Part shown: positions 22,517 to 33,013 of the stretch, one piece after another
How the letters are laid out: the number at the start of each line of letters is the position of its first letter
Numbering within the stretch: position 1 is the first letter of the stretch
From: Blumeriella jaapii
Lineage: Eukaryota; Ascomycota; Leotiomycetes; Helotiales; Drepanopezizaceae
Reading direction: 5' to 3'
NCBI GenBank assembly: GCA_009599575.1
Contig: VWND01000095.1
Span: 930,001-994,000, forward strand
Length of the DNA: 64,000 bases
Translations under genes and position numbers: made by a program
Notes under the pieces: model-generated
The model's database searches: none
What the model was told of the DNA's origin: nothing
Seen by the model: only the letters and a program-made list of their open reading frames with translations

Positions 22517-24301
22517 ATGGACAGCGACGGCTCTTCCGAGGCAGAAACCACCTACCTCCTGCAGAAGCGCCAGCAGATCACCGAGGCCCTCCTGACCCTG
22601 CCCTACGACCTGATCGCATACATCGAGCGCGCCGAGGTCTACAGCGAGTTGGGCTACCCCGACCTGGCCGCCGGAGACTGCTACCGCGCCCTCCTGCTGT
22701 GCGACGAGGTCGCGAACGAAGGCTTCGAGTACCACGCGCAGGCCTTGGAGACCCTGCGGGCGCGGGGTGCAGATGGCGTCCCCATCACTCTGCGCGACTC
22801 CAAGACGAGGCACGGCGACCTAGCAGGCGGGGTCGTGGCCGTGAGCCGGGAGGCCGAGGAGAAGCGGAAGGCGTTGAAGCTCGCCCGCATCGCGACGATA
22901 CAGTGCTATCGCTCGCTGGCCATCAGCCTGCTCCTGTGCGGCTGCTTGCGGAGTGCGTACAAGTTCTGCGCGACGGGCCTGGCGATGGCGCCGGAAGACG
23001 AGGAGCTGCTGCAGGCCAAGGGCTACATTGAGCACATGGCCAAGAGGAGGATGAAGACCGAGAGAGTGGACGTGGCGGATCTACCTGACCAAGGGCTGGT
23101 GCGGCGAGAGATCTATCCCTGGAACGACCATGAGCCGGACCGCTACTCGCAGGAGACCTTGGACTTCCTCAACGAGCAATTGGCCGAGGTCTCACCCAGT
23201 GTCGAGGCCAAGATCACCGAGTTGCCGACGCTCCCGGAATCGTCTGGCAAGAGCATGGATGACGCGGCCTCCTTGCCGATGAACAAGCAGCTGGGGCTTT
23301 TCGCGAAGATAGACATCCCACCGGGGGAGATGGTGTTGGACGAGTTTTCCCTCCTGGCTGCGAACAATCGCCTCAAGGGCAACTTGTGCGATGCCTGCAG
23401 CCTGGAACTCCCTCCTTTGACTGCGGATAGCACCGTCATAGGCTGCCCAGAATGCGAGGACATTATGTTCTGCAACGACTACTGCTTAAGGAGGGCACAA
23501 GAGGAGTACCACCCGGCCGTCTGCGACAAAGATATCGATACAATATCCAAGGACCCCGACCCCAAGGACAAACCAAACGCGCTCTACCTCTTGCTTCTCT
23601 CCCGCTCCCTAGCCATGGCTGCCACGCAAGAGGTCCACCTTCTCGAATTGAAAGAGGTTAAGCACATTTGGGGCGACTTCTTACCTAGCTCAGCAAACGC
23701 AGTCCCATTGTCAGGCGATGCTCAACCGCCTCCCGTCTGGACCCTGCCTTTCTCTTTTGAGTACAACATTGCCGCACCTATCCATGTTCTAGAGAAAATG
23801 GACCTCGACATTTTCGCCGAACTTCCCAATTACGACCTCTGGATCCTCAATACCCTGTACAGCAAATTCCGTGGCACGGCCTCGGCTCGCGTAAACAACC
23901 GGAACGGCCACCCTGAGGTCGCTGCGGTCCATCCGCTGTGGTGCCTGGCAAATCACGACTGCAATCCGAATGTGCAATGGGAATGGAAGGGGCGCATGAA
24001 GCTTTGGGTCAGGGAGAAGCGCATCGGAGGCCTGCCGGGTGGCATCAAGAAGGGAGAGGAGATCCTGAACCACTATTGCGATATTGATCTGAAGGTGCAG
24101 GATCGGAGGGAATGGGCGCAGGGCAGCTTGGGCGGGTACTGCATGTGCGAGCGTGTCGGAAGGAGGCTGCCGAAGGGCAGGAGGCGAGGGAGCCTTATTC
24201 GAATGGTGTGGGAGGTGAGCATCTGGCCAATGGTGTCACTACCTAGTGTCGAGGATCCAAACAGTAGAGATCGGGTACCCTGTTATTCAAATCTTGTGTA
24301 G
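22517..24301 (+). CDS. TPR and MYND/SET-domain protein (SMYD-like methyltransferase)
   Basis: About 594 residues from the ATG at 22517; the upstream open frame is repeat-derived, so I start here. N-terminal ~170 residues look like TPR helices (LPYDLIAYIERAEVYSELGY, CYRSLAISLLLCGCLRSAYK). The SET domain is split by a zinc finger, as in SMYD proteins: SET-N around KQLGLFAKIDIPPGEMVLDE; a MYND-like finger NLCDACSLELPP...CPECEDIMFCNDYC...HPAVCD; SET-C with the cofactor-binding motif WCLANHDCNPNVQWEW and GEEILNHYCDID. The post-SET cluster reads GGYCMCERV, so the usual third Cys (CxCxxC) is replaced by Val. The protein substrate cannot be inferred. An intron near the C-terminus (GTGAGC at ~24213) is possible and would alter the last ~30 residues. 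Confidence 0.85.
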   Translation: MDSDGSSEAETTYLLQKRQQITEALLTLPYDLIAYIERAEVYSELGYPDLAAGDCYRALLLCDEVANEGFEYHAQALETLRARGADGVPITLRDSKTRHGDLAGGVVAVSREAEEKRKALKLARIATIQCYRSLAISLLLCGCLRSAYKFCATGLAMAPEDEELLQAKGYIEHMAKRRMKTERVDVADLPDQGLVRREIYPWNDHEPDRYSQETLDFLNEQLAEVSPSVEAKITELPTLPESSGKSMDDAASLPMNKQLGLFAKIDIPPGEMVLDEFSLLAANNRLKGNLCDACSLELPPLTADSTVIGCPECEDIMFCNDYCLRRAQEEYHPAVCDKDIDTISKDPDPKDKPNALYLLLLSRSLAMAATQEVHLLELKEVKHIWGDFLPSSANAVPLSGDAQPPPVWTLPFSFEYNIAAPIHVLEKMDLDIFAELPNYDLWILNTLYSKFRGTASARVNNRNGHPEVAAVHPLWCLANHDCNPNVQWEWKGRMKLWVREKRIGGLPGGIKKGEEILNHYCDIDLKVQDRREWAQGSLGGYCMCERVGRRLPKGRRRGSLIRMVWEVSIWPMVSLPSVEDPNSRDRVPCYSNLV

Positions 24302-26007
24302 TGATCGATAGGTGCCTAGACACCAGTCGCTAGTTTACGAATCTACGTGTGTTTTACAAAAGAGCCTTATCTAGTCCTGACCCATGCCTGAAAGTTGTTT
24401 GATTTGTTTTGTTCCTACTGTACTGTAACATGTTCCAGTTTCGGTCGACATGCACTAAGACCTGACTCTAATTACTAACGCCAGTTCATTCTCTCCTCTC
24501 TCCGACTAGCCTTTACAGCTGTCAACCAACGAAGATCACTCACTCACCTCTCAAATTTTACGAAAATGGCAGATGACCCGCTCGCTATTCCAGCCAATTT
24601 TTTTAATGAAAAAAAATTACCAACCGGGTTGGGTTTCATAAGAGTTCTGCAAGGTGTTTGAATGACCCTCGTTGGTTAATAGCTGCAAAGGCCCCAAGTC
24701 AGAGAAAGGAAAAAGAACGCAACGGGCGCTAAAAGCGGTTACTATACTGGAGTTAGTATCGACCGACATGGGCGATATGCCCGGTGGAATCAGAACCACT
24801 ACCAAACGAGAAAGAGGTTCAACTACGCATCTCTGCCGCTGTCTCGGGAGATGCGTCGAGCTCAGCTTTACTTGTTCATGTCTGCTGTCTATGTGCGGGC
24901 AGGCATCTTTCGAGGTGTGAGTCCTTCGAGACGAGGTCATGGTCCAGACGCAATCTGCTCCATGTCAGTCCGTTATTTCCCCCCGCGTGAAGAACTGTTT
25001 TTTTGCGTTTCTGTCCCTCGGGATCAAGACCCCGAGCAGAAGTTTGCACGCTGGAGGTTATCAAGTCTGCGGCAGGAAGCTTTTTCTAGGCGTGGATTCT
25101 TCGAAGCTGGCTCACGATCGGGGCACCGAGCTCAATGCAGATCCAGTGTTTCTTGTCTCTCTTTCTTGTCTGTGTAGGCGAGGGGGAAAATAAATGATGT
25201 AGCTTGTGCAGAGATCTTTGAATTCAGTTCCGTTGTTCTTGAGGCAGAGTCTTGTCAGTAGGGCGGTGTTGTGTGAGGAGACACGAGCTGTGCCGGCTCT
25301 GCGGGGTTCTGGGATTCTCAAGCACATGTTCACGTACCACGTAGTATCATCTGCTCAGAACTATCTAATAAACTCTTTTTCCATAGTAGCGCCAATGGTA
25401 GATGTCGCGCTTGGCAAATTTCGTATCTGGCTTGTGGGCTTGCTTGTTTTGGTCGTCGCGCTAGGCTCTCGCTTATCGAAGCGAAACTTTCCTTTTCCTA
25501 CCCTTTATACATGTTCATATACTACATATCATGTGTGATCCGCTCAAGCATGTCTAGTAAGCTCTCTTTATAGATCTGTGGCGCCAATTGATAGATATCG
25601 CGCGTAGCAAATTTCGGATCTGGCTTGTGGCTTTGTTTTGACAGTCACGCCAGGCCCTCGCTTCTCTAAGCGAAACATCCCAGATCCCCTATTCTTTATA
25701 CATCTCGCATTATCTGGCGAGAGGAAGCAAACAACGAGCCACAAAGATCCACATTCGGTATAAATAAATGCGATGATCCAATTCAGCCTCAACTTGCATG
25801 TCTGATTTCAGAGCTTGCTGGCCTTCTGTCAGAGTGGGGAACACACTAACCGAGCCAAGTTAACTGTCACCTGTGTTTACAGTGCCACCTTGAGAATCTC
25901 GATACTCAAACCCCACTTCGAGGTCGCCATCTCTATACGCGCTCCTTCCCCTTGGAGTTACAAACTCGAGTCGGATAAGTTGTCGAGTACCGACTTTCGG
26001 CTCGATC
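24302..26007. other. Gene-free stretch with diverged tandem duplication
   Basis: 1.7 kb with no supported gene. Contains the ~191-bp tandem duplication listed separately. Short ORFs overlap one another on both strands. Confidence 0.45.
25340..25712. repeat. Diverged tandem duplication, period ~191 bp
   Basis: Two adjacent copies: the segment with GCGCCAATGGTAGATGTCGC at 25389 recurs as GCGCCAATTGATAGATATCG at 25581; AAATTTCGTATCTGGCTTGT recurs as AAATTTCGGATCTGGCTTGT; CTTTATACAT occurs at 25503 and 25694. Many of the differences are transitions. Neither copy encodes a recognisable protein. Confidence 0.8.
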
Positions 26008-26997
26008 ATGGAGGCCTCGAAGTCCAAGGATGATGCTACCAAGCAAGACGTCGTCACGGCCATCAAGCTGTGGAAGGTGAACCCCGAGCTTTACATCTCG
26101 CAGGAGCTTGCCAAGTCCGCTATCCGCAAGAATCTTTTGTACCGAGGCCTCCCCGCTGAAAAGAAAGTCTTCGGAAGCTACAGATTTCCTCAGTTTGGAA
26201 TTTTTCCGAAGGAGATTCAACTTATGATTTGGGGAATGTGCGCCGAAGAGGCCCGCCTTGTCGAGTTCCATTCCGACGGTACCTCCGACACGGTAGTCCC
26301 AGGTATGATGCATGCGTGTGCAGAATCGCGTAGGGTGGGCTTGAAGATTTACGAGAAGATTTCCTGGGTGAGTTTCGCCACAATTCCTCTTGCAAAACCG
26401 TACCTGATCTTCCTCGAAGTACGAGCAGAGATACGACAAAAGCAAGCTCCACGGAATCACGTTCATCCGATGGAAGACCGATTTAATGATTATTAAGGAC
26501 GTCGGCTTGCAGCTGCAACTCTTAACCTATCCACATCTCTCAATCTGGGATGGACCATCCCTCGCCCAATGCCAGAACTTGGCGATCTTGTCTCGAGATC
26601 TTGAATTCCTCGCCGACACCAAGCACTGGAACAGGGCACGGCACTTTAAAAAGCTGGAGACCTTGGTGGTTGTGAAGCTCGAGGACGTCGCGGAGGACTC
26701 GAACGTGACTCTTTCGGGCTACTCCATCTCCGCGGCTCCCGAGATCAACGACCCGGACTTGGTTGATAAGCTGAAGGCAGCCTTGATAAAGAACTGCGGC
26801 CTGGTGCGCATCGTCATCAAAGAGATCAAGGGCTCCAAGAACTTTGCGAACCAGATACACGAGGAAGCATGGCGATTCAACGAGGACCTGCTCTTCGCGG
26901 CTAGGTAAGCAAGCTTTCCCCCGTCTCTGGCTAGTATCGGGTCTCGCTAACGATATGAAGGCTGCAAGATGAGCTTGATCTGGGCCTTAGAATCTGA
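26008..26997 (+). CDS. 2EXR-domain protein (three exons)
   Basis: 290-residue protein of the fungal-specific 2EXR family, whose function is unknown; members are often expanded in Dothideomycetes and Leotiomycetes. Exons 26008-26367, 26429-26904 and 26961-26997 join in phase (SW-RYDKSKLHG; FAA-R-LQDELDLGLRI). The hallmark is FPQFGIFPKEIQLMIWGMC followed by ARLVEF and, ~25 residues on, a MHACAESRRVGLKIYEK helix. The C-terminal half contains LAILSRDLEFLADTKHW and a conserved-looking KLETLVVVKLED strand. No membrane segment or signal peptide. It sits alone between gene-free stretches, typical of accessory 2EXR genes. Confidence 0.85.
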
Positions 26998-27955
26998 TTG
27001 TCGTAAGCCCGCGGACAATCTCGGAGTCCTTAACACGTTTCTTGACATGGTCTTTCTGAATGTACCTACCGCGTCCTGAACATCCAACACATTTCCAGTC
27101 CCTTGCCTGGAAAGCGCTCCGCCACAAGAACGCGCCTTATTCAGTCCTCTTTCGCAGCACATTCCTCTCACCGTTCAACGTCTCACTCAGCACACATACT
27201 TTGTCAGAGTTCTCTTTCCACTTGGCGGAATCTTGCTCCACGGTCGTCGGCTCAAGCGCTGCAACCAGGACAGGTCGCACGAATTTCTCAGAGTGTTTGT
27301 GCTGGCTCTGATTCAGTCATTTTCCCGTCTGAGATAGCATCTAAAGCCTCCTTCCATCACTTTGCTCCCCCAATCAGGCGTGAGATTGATACCCAGTTTT
27401 GATCCAAGGATTTGGGCTTAGTCGGTCTTCGTTTTCAGGTATGAGCTTGGTGAAACCGGCCGGAACATGGAAATTAGGGATGACAGGAAAGCTTCAACTA
27501 CAGATTTACTTGCGTTTAAGCGTCTCGGAATCCATGGATTGCTTCATCCTTGAGACTCAGACAATCGGATGAAAGCCTTTGTTCCAAATCGTAACTCCTC
27601 GGATGTGATATTCTTTGACACTACGTTCACTTGAACCGTTCTGACCGTTAGTGAGAGGGCATTGGAATAGATGAAACTCCAGACAAGTAGTCCCAATTTG
27701 TATTCATTACTCGAAGAACTATCTCAATTGTATTCTCCTCGTTTTCCTTCCCACATCCTCCAAGGCGTTATCGAAGAACGGTGTTGGAACTTTCAAAAGA
27801 GTCCCCAGGTGACTTTTGTTCGGGCAGAATTCAAGATACAGTCATTGATCAGACTGTGGAGCAAAAAACGGTCACCATCGATAGTTAGCGAAGGATACGG
27901 TAAGATGGATACGGAAGAGCAGAGCTTACAGTCTTTAGTCCAGACCGCGTGGAAA
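26998..27955. other. Gene-free stretch
   Basis: Nearly 1 kb between the 2EXR gene and the stop codon of the surface protein. Short ORFs with no recognisable content. Confidence 0.4.
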
Positions 27956-29722
27956 TCAATTGCTCTTGCGAACTTTCTGATGACGACGGAAGCGGCCATA
28001 TCCATATCTATACCCATATGTCGGGCTAGGTGGCGGTAGGGATGTGTCAGTGGGTCCTGACGTCTCCGTCTCACTGGCACTGAATGAATCGGTGATCGTT
28101 GGCGTAATGGTATTGCCGGGGGACTCGGTTGGGAATGGGAAGAAGTCTGTAATGACAGTCGGGCTGAAAGAAGATGTCTCGGTGAACTGGCCATCGTTTG
28201 TTTGAGCCGTCAAAGGGGCTGTGCTCGAGATCTTCAACGTGCCAACGGAACTGAAGGTGTAATTTGGTGCCAAGAGGGACGAGGTTTCCGTGAATTGCCC
28301 TTCGTTAGTTTCGCTCGTCGAGGGAAGAGTCGAGAAGTGAGTGCAGTTATCATAAGGCGCAGATGAAACGAAAATTGGAGGTGCTGTCGTGGTTGGAGAA
28401 GCCTCAAAAGAGGTTGTGACGACTCCCTCCGAGGTTGTTGCACTAGATACTTCCGATGTGGTTGAAAACGCAGAAAAAGTGATCTCTCCAGACTCGGTTT
28501 CTGAGGTTACGAGAGTCGTTGGAAAGGCCGACTCGCTGGTAGATGAAGTTGTCACGACACCATCGTTTAAACTGCTTGCTGTAAAGATGCTCGACGGCGT
28601 CGAAATATCACTTGATGGTGTAGCTGCTGCCGATTCGGAAGTTGTAATTGTTGGATATGGGATACTTGGAACTGGGCTGGTGTATTCTACGCTCGAAGTC
28701 GATTCGACCGGGGTTGCAAATATAGTAGAAGTGGCCGTTCCGATGACAGTAGATGTGAAATCTTCGAAAGAAGAGGTTGGCACAAATGTACCGCTGCTCT
28801 GTAGCCCTGTGCTAGTTTCTGTTGGCAGGCCAATCTCGGATGTGTCTATCGAGGTGAAAGATTCGAAAGTAGATGAATTTTCAGTTGTGGTACCAACGAT
28901 TTCGGATGTGCTATCGCTGACAGTGAATGATGGCAGAGAGATCTGGCTACTGATTGTCTCAGTCGGAACAGGGCCAAGCGAAGTAGAGGTGACGATTCCA
29001 ATTGCAGAAGATGTCGACTCGCCCAAGGAAGTTGTCTGCGACACTTCACTAGAGATTTCGACCGATACCGATGTCGAAGAAGATTCTTCGGAAGTGGTCA
29101 CTGTCACTGACGGGAAGTCTGTTGTGGAAGAACCAGGCAGCCTTTTCAATTGGTCAGCAGAGTTCCTAGGAAGCTTCTCGGTGTTGAGAGGTTCTGGGAC
29201 ATCAAGAAGATAGAATAAAATGTCTCTTACTCGACCGTTGTAGTTTCGGAAATATCTGAACTAGTGAGAGTCAAAGTCCTTTATTACTATCAGCATGGAT
29301 CATTTCAATTGCTGCAAGCATGTGGAAAACTTGATAGAAAGAGGAAGATACACTTACTCGATCGTGCTTGTGATACCGATAGTACTCGTCAGATGGATGG
29401 TAGAATCCTCGGAACTCGATGATATTGGAACCCCAAGAGAAGTAGCAAGGGACTCCGTCAAGGTTGACAAGCTTGAATCAGTCGAGCAGGGCAATGTGAC
29501 AGTAAGGACGGCAGATGAGGTCTGTGCCGACGGCAAGCATGTACCAGTTACGTAGACAGTTGCCGTCACAGTCTTCGTATGAAAGACTGAGCCATATTCG
29601 TAGCTTGCTTGAGCTGCCACAATATGGGCACTGATGGTTCGTCAGTATGCTCTACCTGTAGATCTCAAGGAGCCTTACTTGACGCCAAGGAAGACCAGGG
29701 AGATGAAGGCCTTGAGCTTCAT
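27956..29722 (-). CDS. Secreted Ser/Thr-rich surface protein (about four exons)
   Basis: About 524 residues. Exon 1 (29679-29722) encodes a signal peptide, MKLKAFISLVFLGV; the splice to exon 2 (29358-29630) continues NAHIVAAQASYEYGSVFHTK and a Cys-containing head (TGTCLPSAQ...LPCSTD). A tiny third exon of 30-48 nt ends at 29231; its acceptor, and the start of exon 4 (29165 in my best in-phase model), are provisional. The rest is a Ser/Thr/Val stalk, likely heavily O-mannosylated, with an internal repeat of NDGQFTETSS (also as NEGQFTETSS). The tail GYRYGYGRFRRHQKVRKSN is basic with no hydrophobic GPI signal, so wall retention would not be by GPI. Looks like a fungal wall or secreted mucin-like protein; no enzyme domain. 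Confidence 0.75.
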
Positions 29723-32700
29723 TGTGGCGGTGCTGAGATGCTTTGAGAGAACCAACTTTGAACTGAAGGAAGTTGAAGGAATTGGGAGCTCGTTATTTGA
29801 TTCTTTGGAAAGAGAATCTGGGTCAACCGGAAGGTTTTTATATCCCAAGATCACTTGGTAACACTTCTTCAAAGGAAGAGAGCTGTAAGTCTTAAATGCA
29901 AATCTCCGGAACAGCTCTGCAGATACGGATTCTACGGGTTTCGGATCATGCACATCGAAGGCGGAGAAAGGAAAGCAGCATGTTCTGAGAGCTTGACTCC
30001 GCAGTAAACTTGCAGGAAGCCGATGCTCTTAGTTCAGATACTCAAGATGAGATAATTAGGCCCGGAAAATTAGCCACAACTTACGAAGTAAAAAACGAGG
30101 ATATTGTCTCTCTTGACTATATCTCTCAGTCCCAGATCTTCAAATGAAAAGAATTTGGGTGTTTTCATCGCATAACTCTACTAAAGCTTGTGCCATCTGA
30201 GATCCTCCGATCAGGACCTGCAGCAAGGAACTGCACCTTAGCAGATCTCAATATGGGTTGTGCTTCTTATACGGAAGCCTGCAGAAAGTTGCTTTTGAAG
30301 AAAACAAAAATCTGCAGGTACAAACAGACACGAACCTCAGCTGATGTCCAAAATTTTGGGGAAAGAAGGTCACAACCCAGAGGTTTCTGCTATCCCGCAC
30401 GTAAGAAACGAAGCATGTATCAGGCAAAGTACGATCCAAAAGCCCTCATGAACATCTCAAGGATTTTACCTGACAGTGAGGACTGCGGATATGGAAACCC
30501 AGAGATCTGCCCAGTTGTGCGGCAAGTACGCAAGACTTGGTCTATTTACAGTTATCGTCCTGCGCACAGTACACGAGGAGTCTTCGTCCCCGAATGCCTG
30601 ACGCATGCATGGGATCTGCATGGGATTCTGTGCTGAATGCAAACACCCGCATCTCGGGAATGGGGACACGATACGATATCACGCATTTGATCTCCGGCAT
30701 GAGGGCCGGCCCTATTCTTGTCGATGCCCGTCGGTGTAGTCCGGCAGCGTTCCGCTTGTACGCTGCTCTCCCGCCGGCAGCATGAACCGAGTGGGTGTTG
30801 TCCGTTTGCTTTCGGCCTGGAAGTAAGTGTACCAATGTTCGACATCAGGATCTGAGGTTGAATGAGTGCCTCGTCAAAGTCGTGATCTAGGTTGTTGCAC
30901 GTTGCGTGACGACGCACGCATGAGGCATTTCGAGGAATGGGTGTATTGGGCTCCGATTGGATAATAACAAGAAGTTGAATTTCCACAAGATCATCAAGAA
31001 AAAATTTTCGTTGATGGGCTTGGAGCTGGGCTTACACTGCCCGTGTCAAGCATGCTCTGCACACAAAAACCCTGTTGTAATACATCTTATAGCAAGCAAT
31101 TCTCCTCTCGGATTTTGTCGAAGTTGACAGTTTTACATTCAAATTCAACATATTCTCAAGTACAACAGGAGATGAATTGCAATAGTCACTTCCCCCTTTA
31201 ATCTGTTTTATCATGCTTACCTGTGGGTCGCTCGAACTTCCCATTCCTGATTTTCGACTTTGCTTGGCTACAGCCTGGTACAGTGAACGAATAGCTCCTC
31301 ATCCCGAAGCTTTTTTTCAATCCTCAGATCTTGCATCGTACGACTTATTTGCAGTTTCAGCTAAAGAATTGGTACGTCTTCTAGTTATCTTGCTTCCATG
31401 CAACGTTGCATCAGATGCTAGTCTACAACTGTATTACTGCAAGGTCGCCAAAGGTGTGACTTTTTCTTCCAAACACGTACCCGACTGGCTACCCGACTTC
31501 CGTGATCTTTACAGAAAGGAAGTATCTGCCAGACCACCCATAGCGAATTGACTCCCAAGAGAAAAAAAAGTCATTGCAGCTGCCGACACCGCCACGATGA
31601 TAAGCTTGATCGTCTACAAGAGCTCATAGCCGGCCTCGAGCGTCAAAAAATCGTGCGGCAACTCTTATCTCGTTTCTGATAGTGGCATCTCTGAACCGCT
31701 TTTTCTCCATGCTACCGGGTGCTTTTGCAGCAGACCCACGCTGCCCGAGGACAGACTCGCTTCTGGGATCTTAAGCTCTTAGAAAGTAATTGAGTGATAT
31801 AATAGTGTGTTGCTGGGTACTAGATTTCTCAATGTACTCCTCAAATCGGTGTTAGGCCATCTTCTACAGAATCCGAATCCGTACATGACTCTATGAACAG
31901 TCTTGAAGACATGGTATCAATTGGTTCAAGAGTAAGTGAGGCTCAGATAAAGAGTGAGTTCTCATCGAGGTATACAATAAGCACCCCTTCTAATTTTCAT
32001 TGACTTCCTCCTCTGCGGGGCCGTGTCTAAGCGAATTAAACAAACCGGCCCCCTGGAAATCTCACTTCGCCCCAGTACGCCTCATTTGTGCTGGAAAGCG
32101 TAGGCGCATGACAATGTATTATGAGAGTGCATAGGAAGGTAATAAGAGTAATAAAAGACGTCGAAAATATGTTGACACACCGAATATTTAAAAAAAAGAT
32201 TTATTTTTCTCGCATTGAAAAAATTATGCGCATGCATATACAATCCTTTGTTTCAGCTCTCGATCCCGAGTTTCTAGGAAACTCATTTGCTACCAGTCTT
32301 GAATTTGTGAGTAATGAAATACCCCAGCCAGGGACTGGTATATTTGACACGATGAGTCATTGAGGAAAAGGCCATATGTGACACTATCCAGAGAACCTTT
32401 CACTTTAGACACGATAATTCTATCACATCACTGCTTGGAGTTTTCCCCTTGCGTAACCGAGAAAGTAGTATAAGACATTTCGCTAATTTCTTTCGTCCAC
32501 CTGTTCCCTCACACTGTATGGTTGCAAGGGATTGACTATAGAGTCTCAAGCTCTCAATCGCTTGTCGTTCACAGCTCTATCAGCGCTAGCTTTGCAGATG
32601 GTGCCAGGCTAACAACAGCCACACGAAAGCGTATCTCCAGAAGAACCGGAAACGCTACATAGTTATTGGAAGCAGAGAGCACGACGAGGATGACGAAGAC

Positions 32701-33013
32701 TTTGAAAGAGAGCGTGTCGTCGGCTGCAACATCCCTACCCCTGAAAGTCAACAACACTAGTCCCTGATCGTCCGGGTGGGAATTACAGTAGAGAAAGATA
32801 CGCGAGGCCGCCAATCTCGCGCCAAGAAGCTTCTCAAATCTTCTGCGTCATCAAGGTCCAAGTACCAGACCCTGCATGTGAGCTTATTTGTACTGTACTC
32901 AACAGCATATCGCATTGTTTAGAAACAAGCCAAATGTTACGCGAGCAGAGACGAGCACGAAACAACCCGCGGCTCAAAGTGAACCATATGATTACGCGGT
33001 AGCACGTTCAGTG
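29723..33013. other. 3.3-kb gene-poor interval
   Basis: The longest gap between supported genes. ORFs such as those at 30190-30636 and 31213-31551 have no recognisable features. AT-rich patches occur (for example 32110-32230). No terminal repeats or transposase-like sequence was seen. Contains one GTACTGTAC at 32890, just upstream of the photolyase gene. Confidence 0.5.

Noticed and set aside
28389..29213. 274-residue plus-strand frame within the surface-protein gene
   Set aside because: Val/Glu-rich complement of a Ser/Thr-rich repeat gene; the minus strand has a signal peptide and coherent splicing.
30190..31551. Several 80-150-residue ORFs in the gene-poor interval
   Set aside because: No domain, signal peptide or coherent splice structure; frames overlap on both strands as expected by chance.
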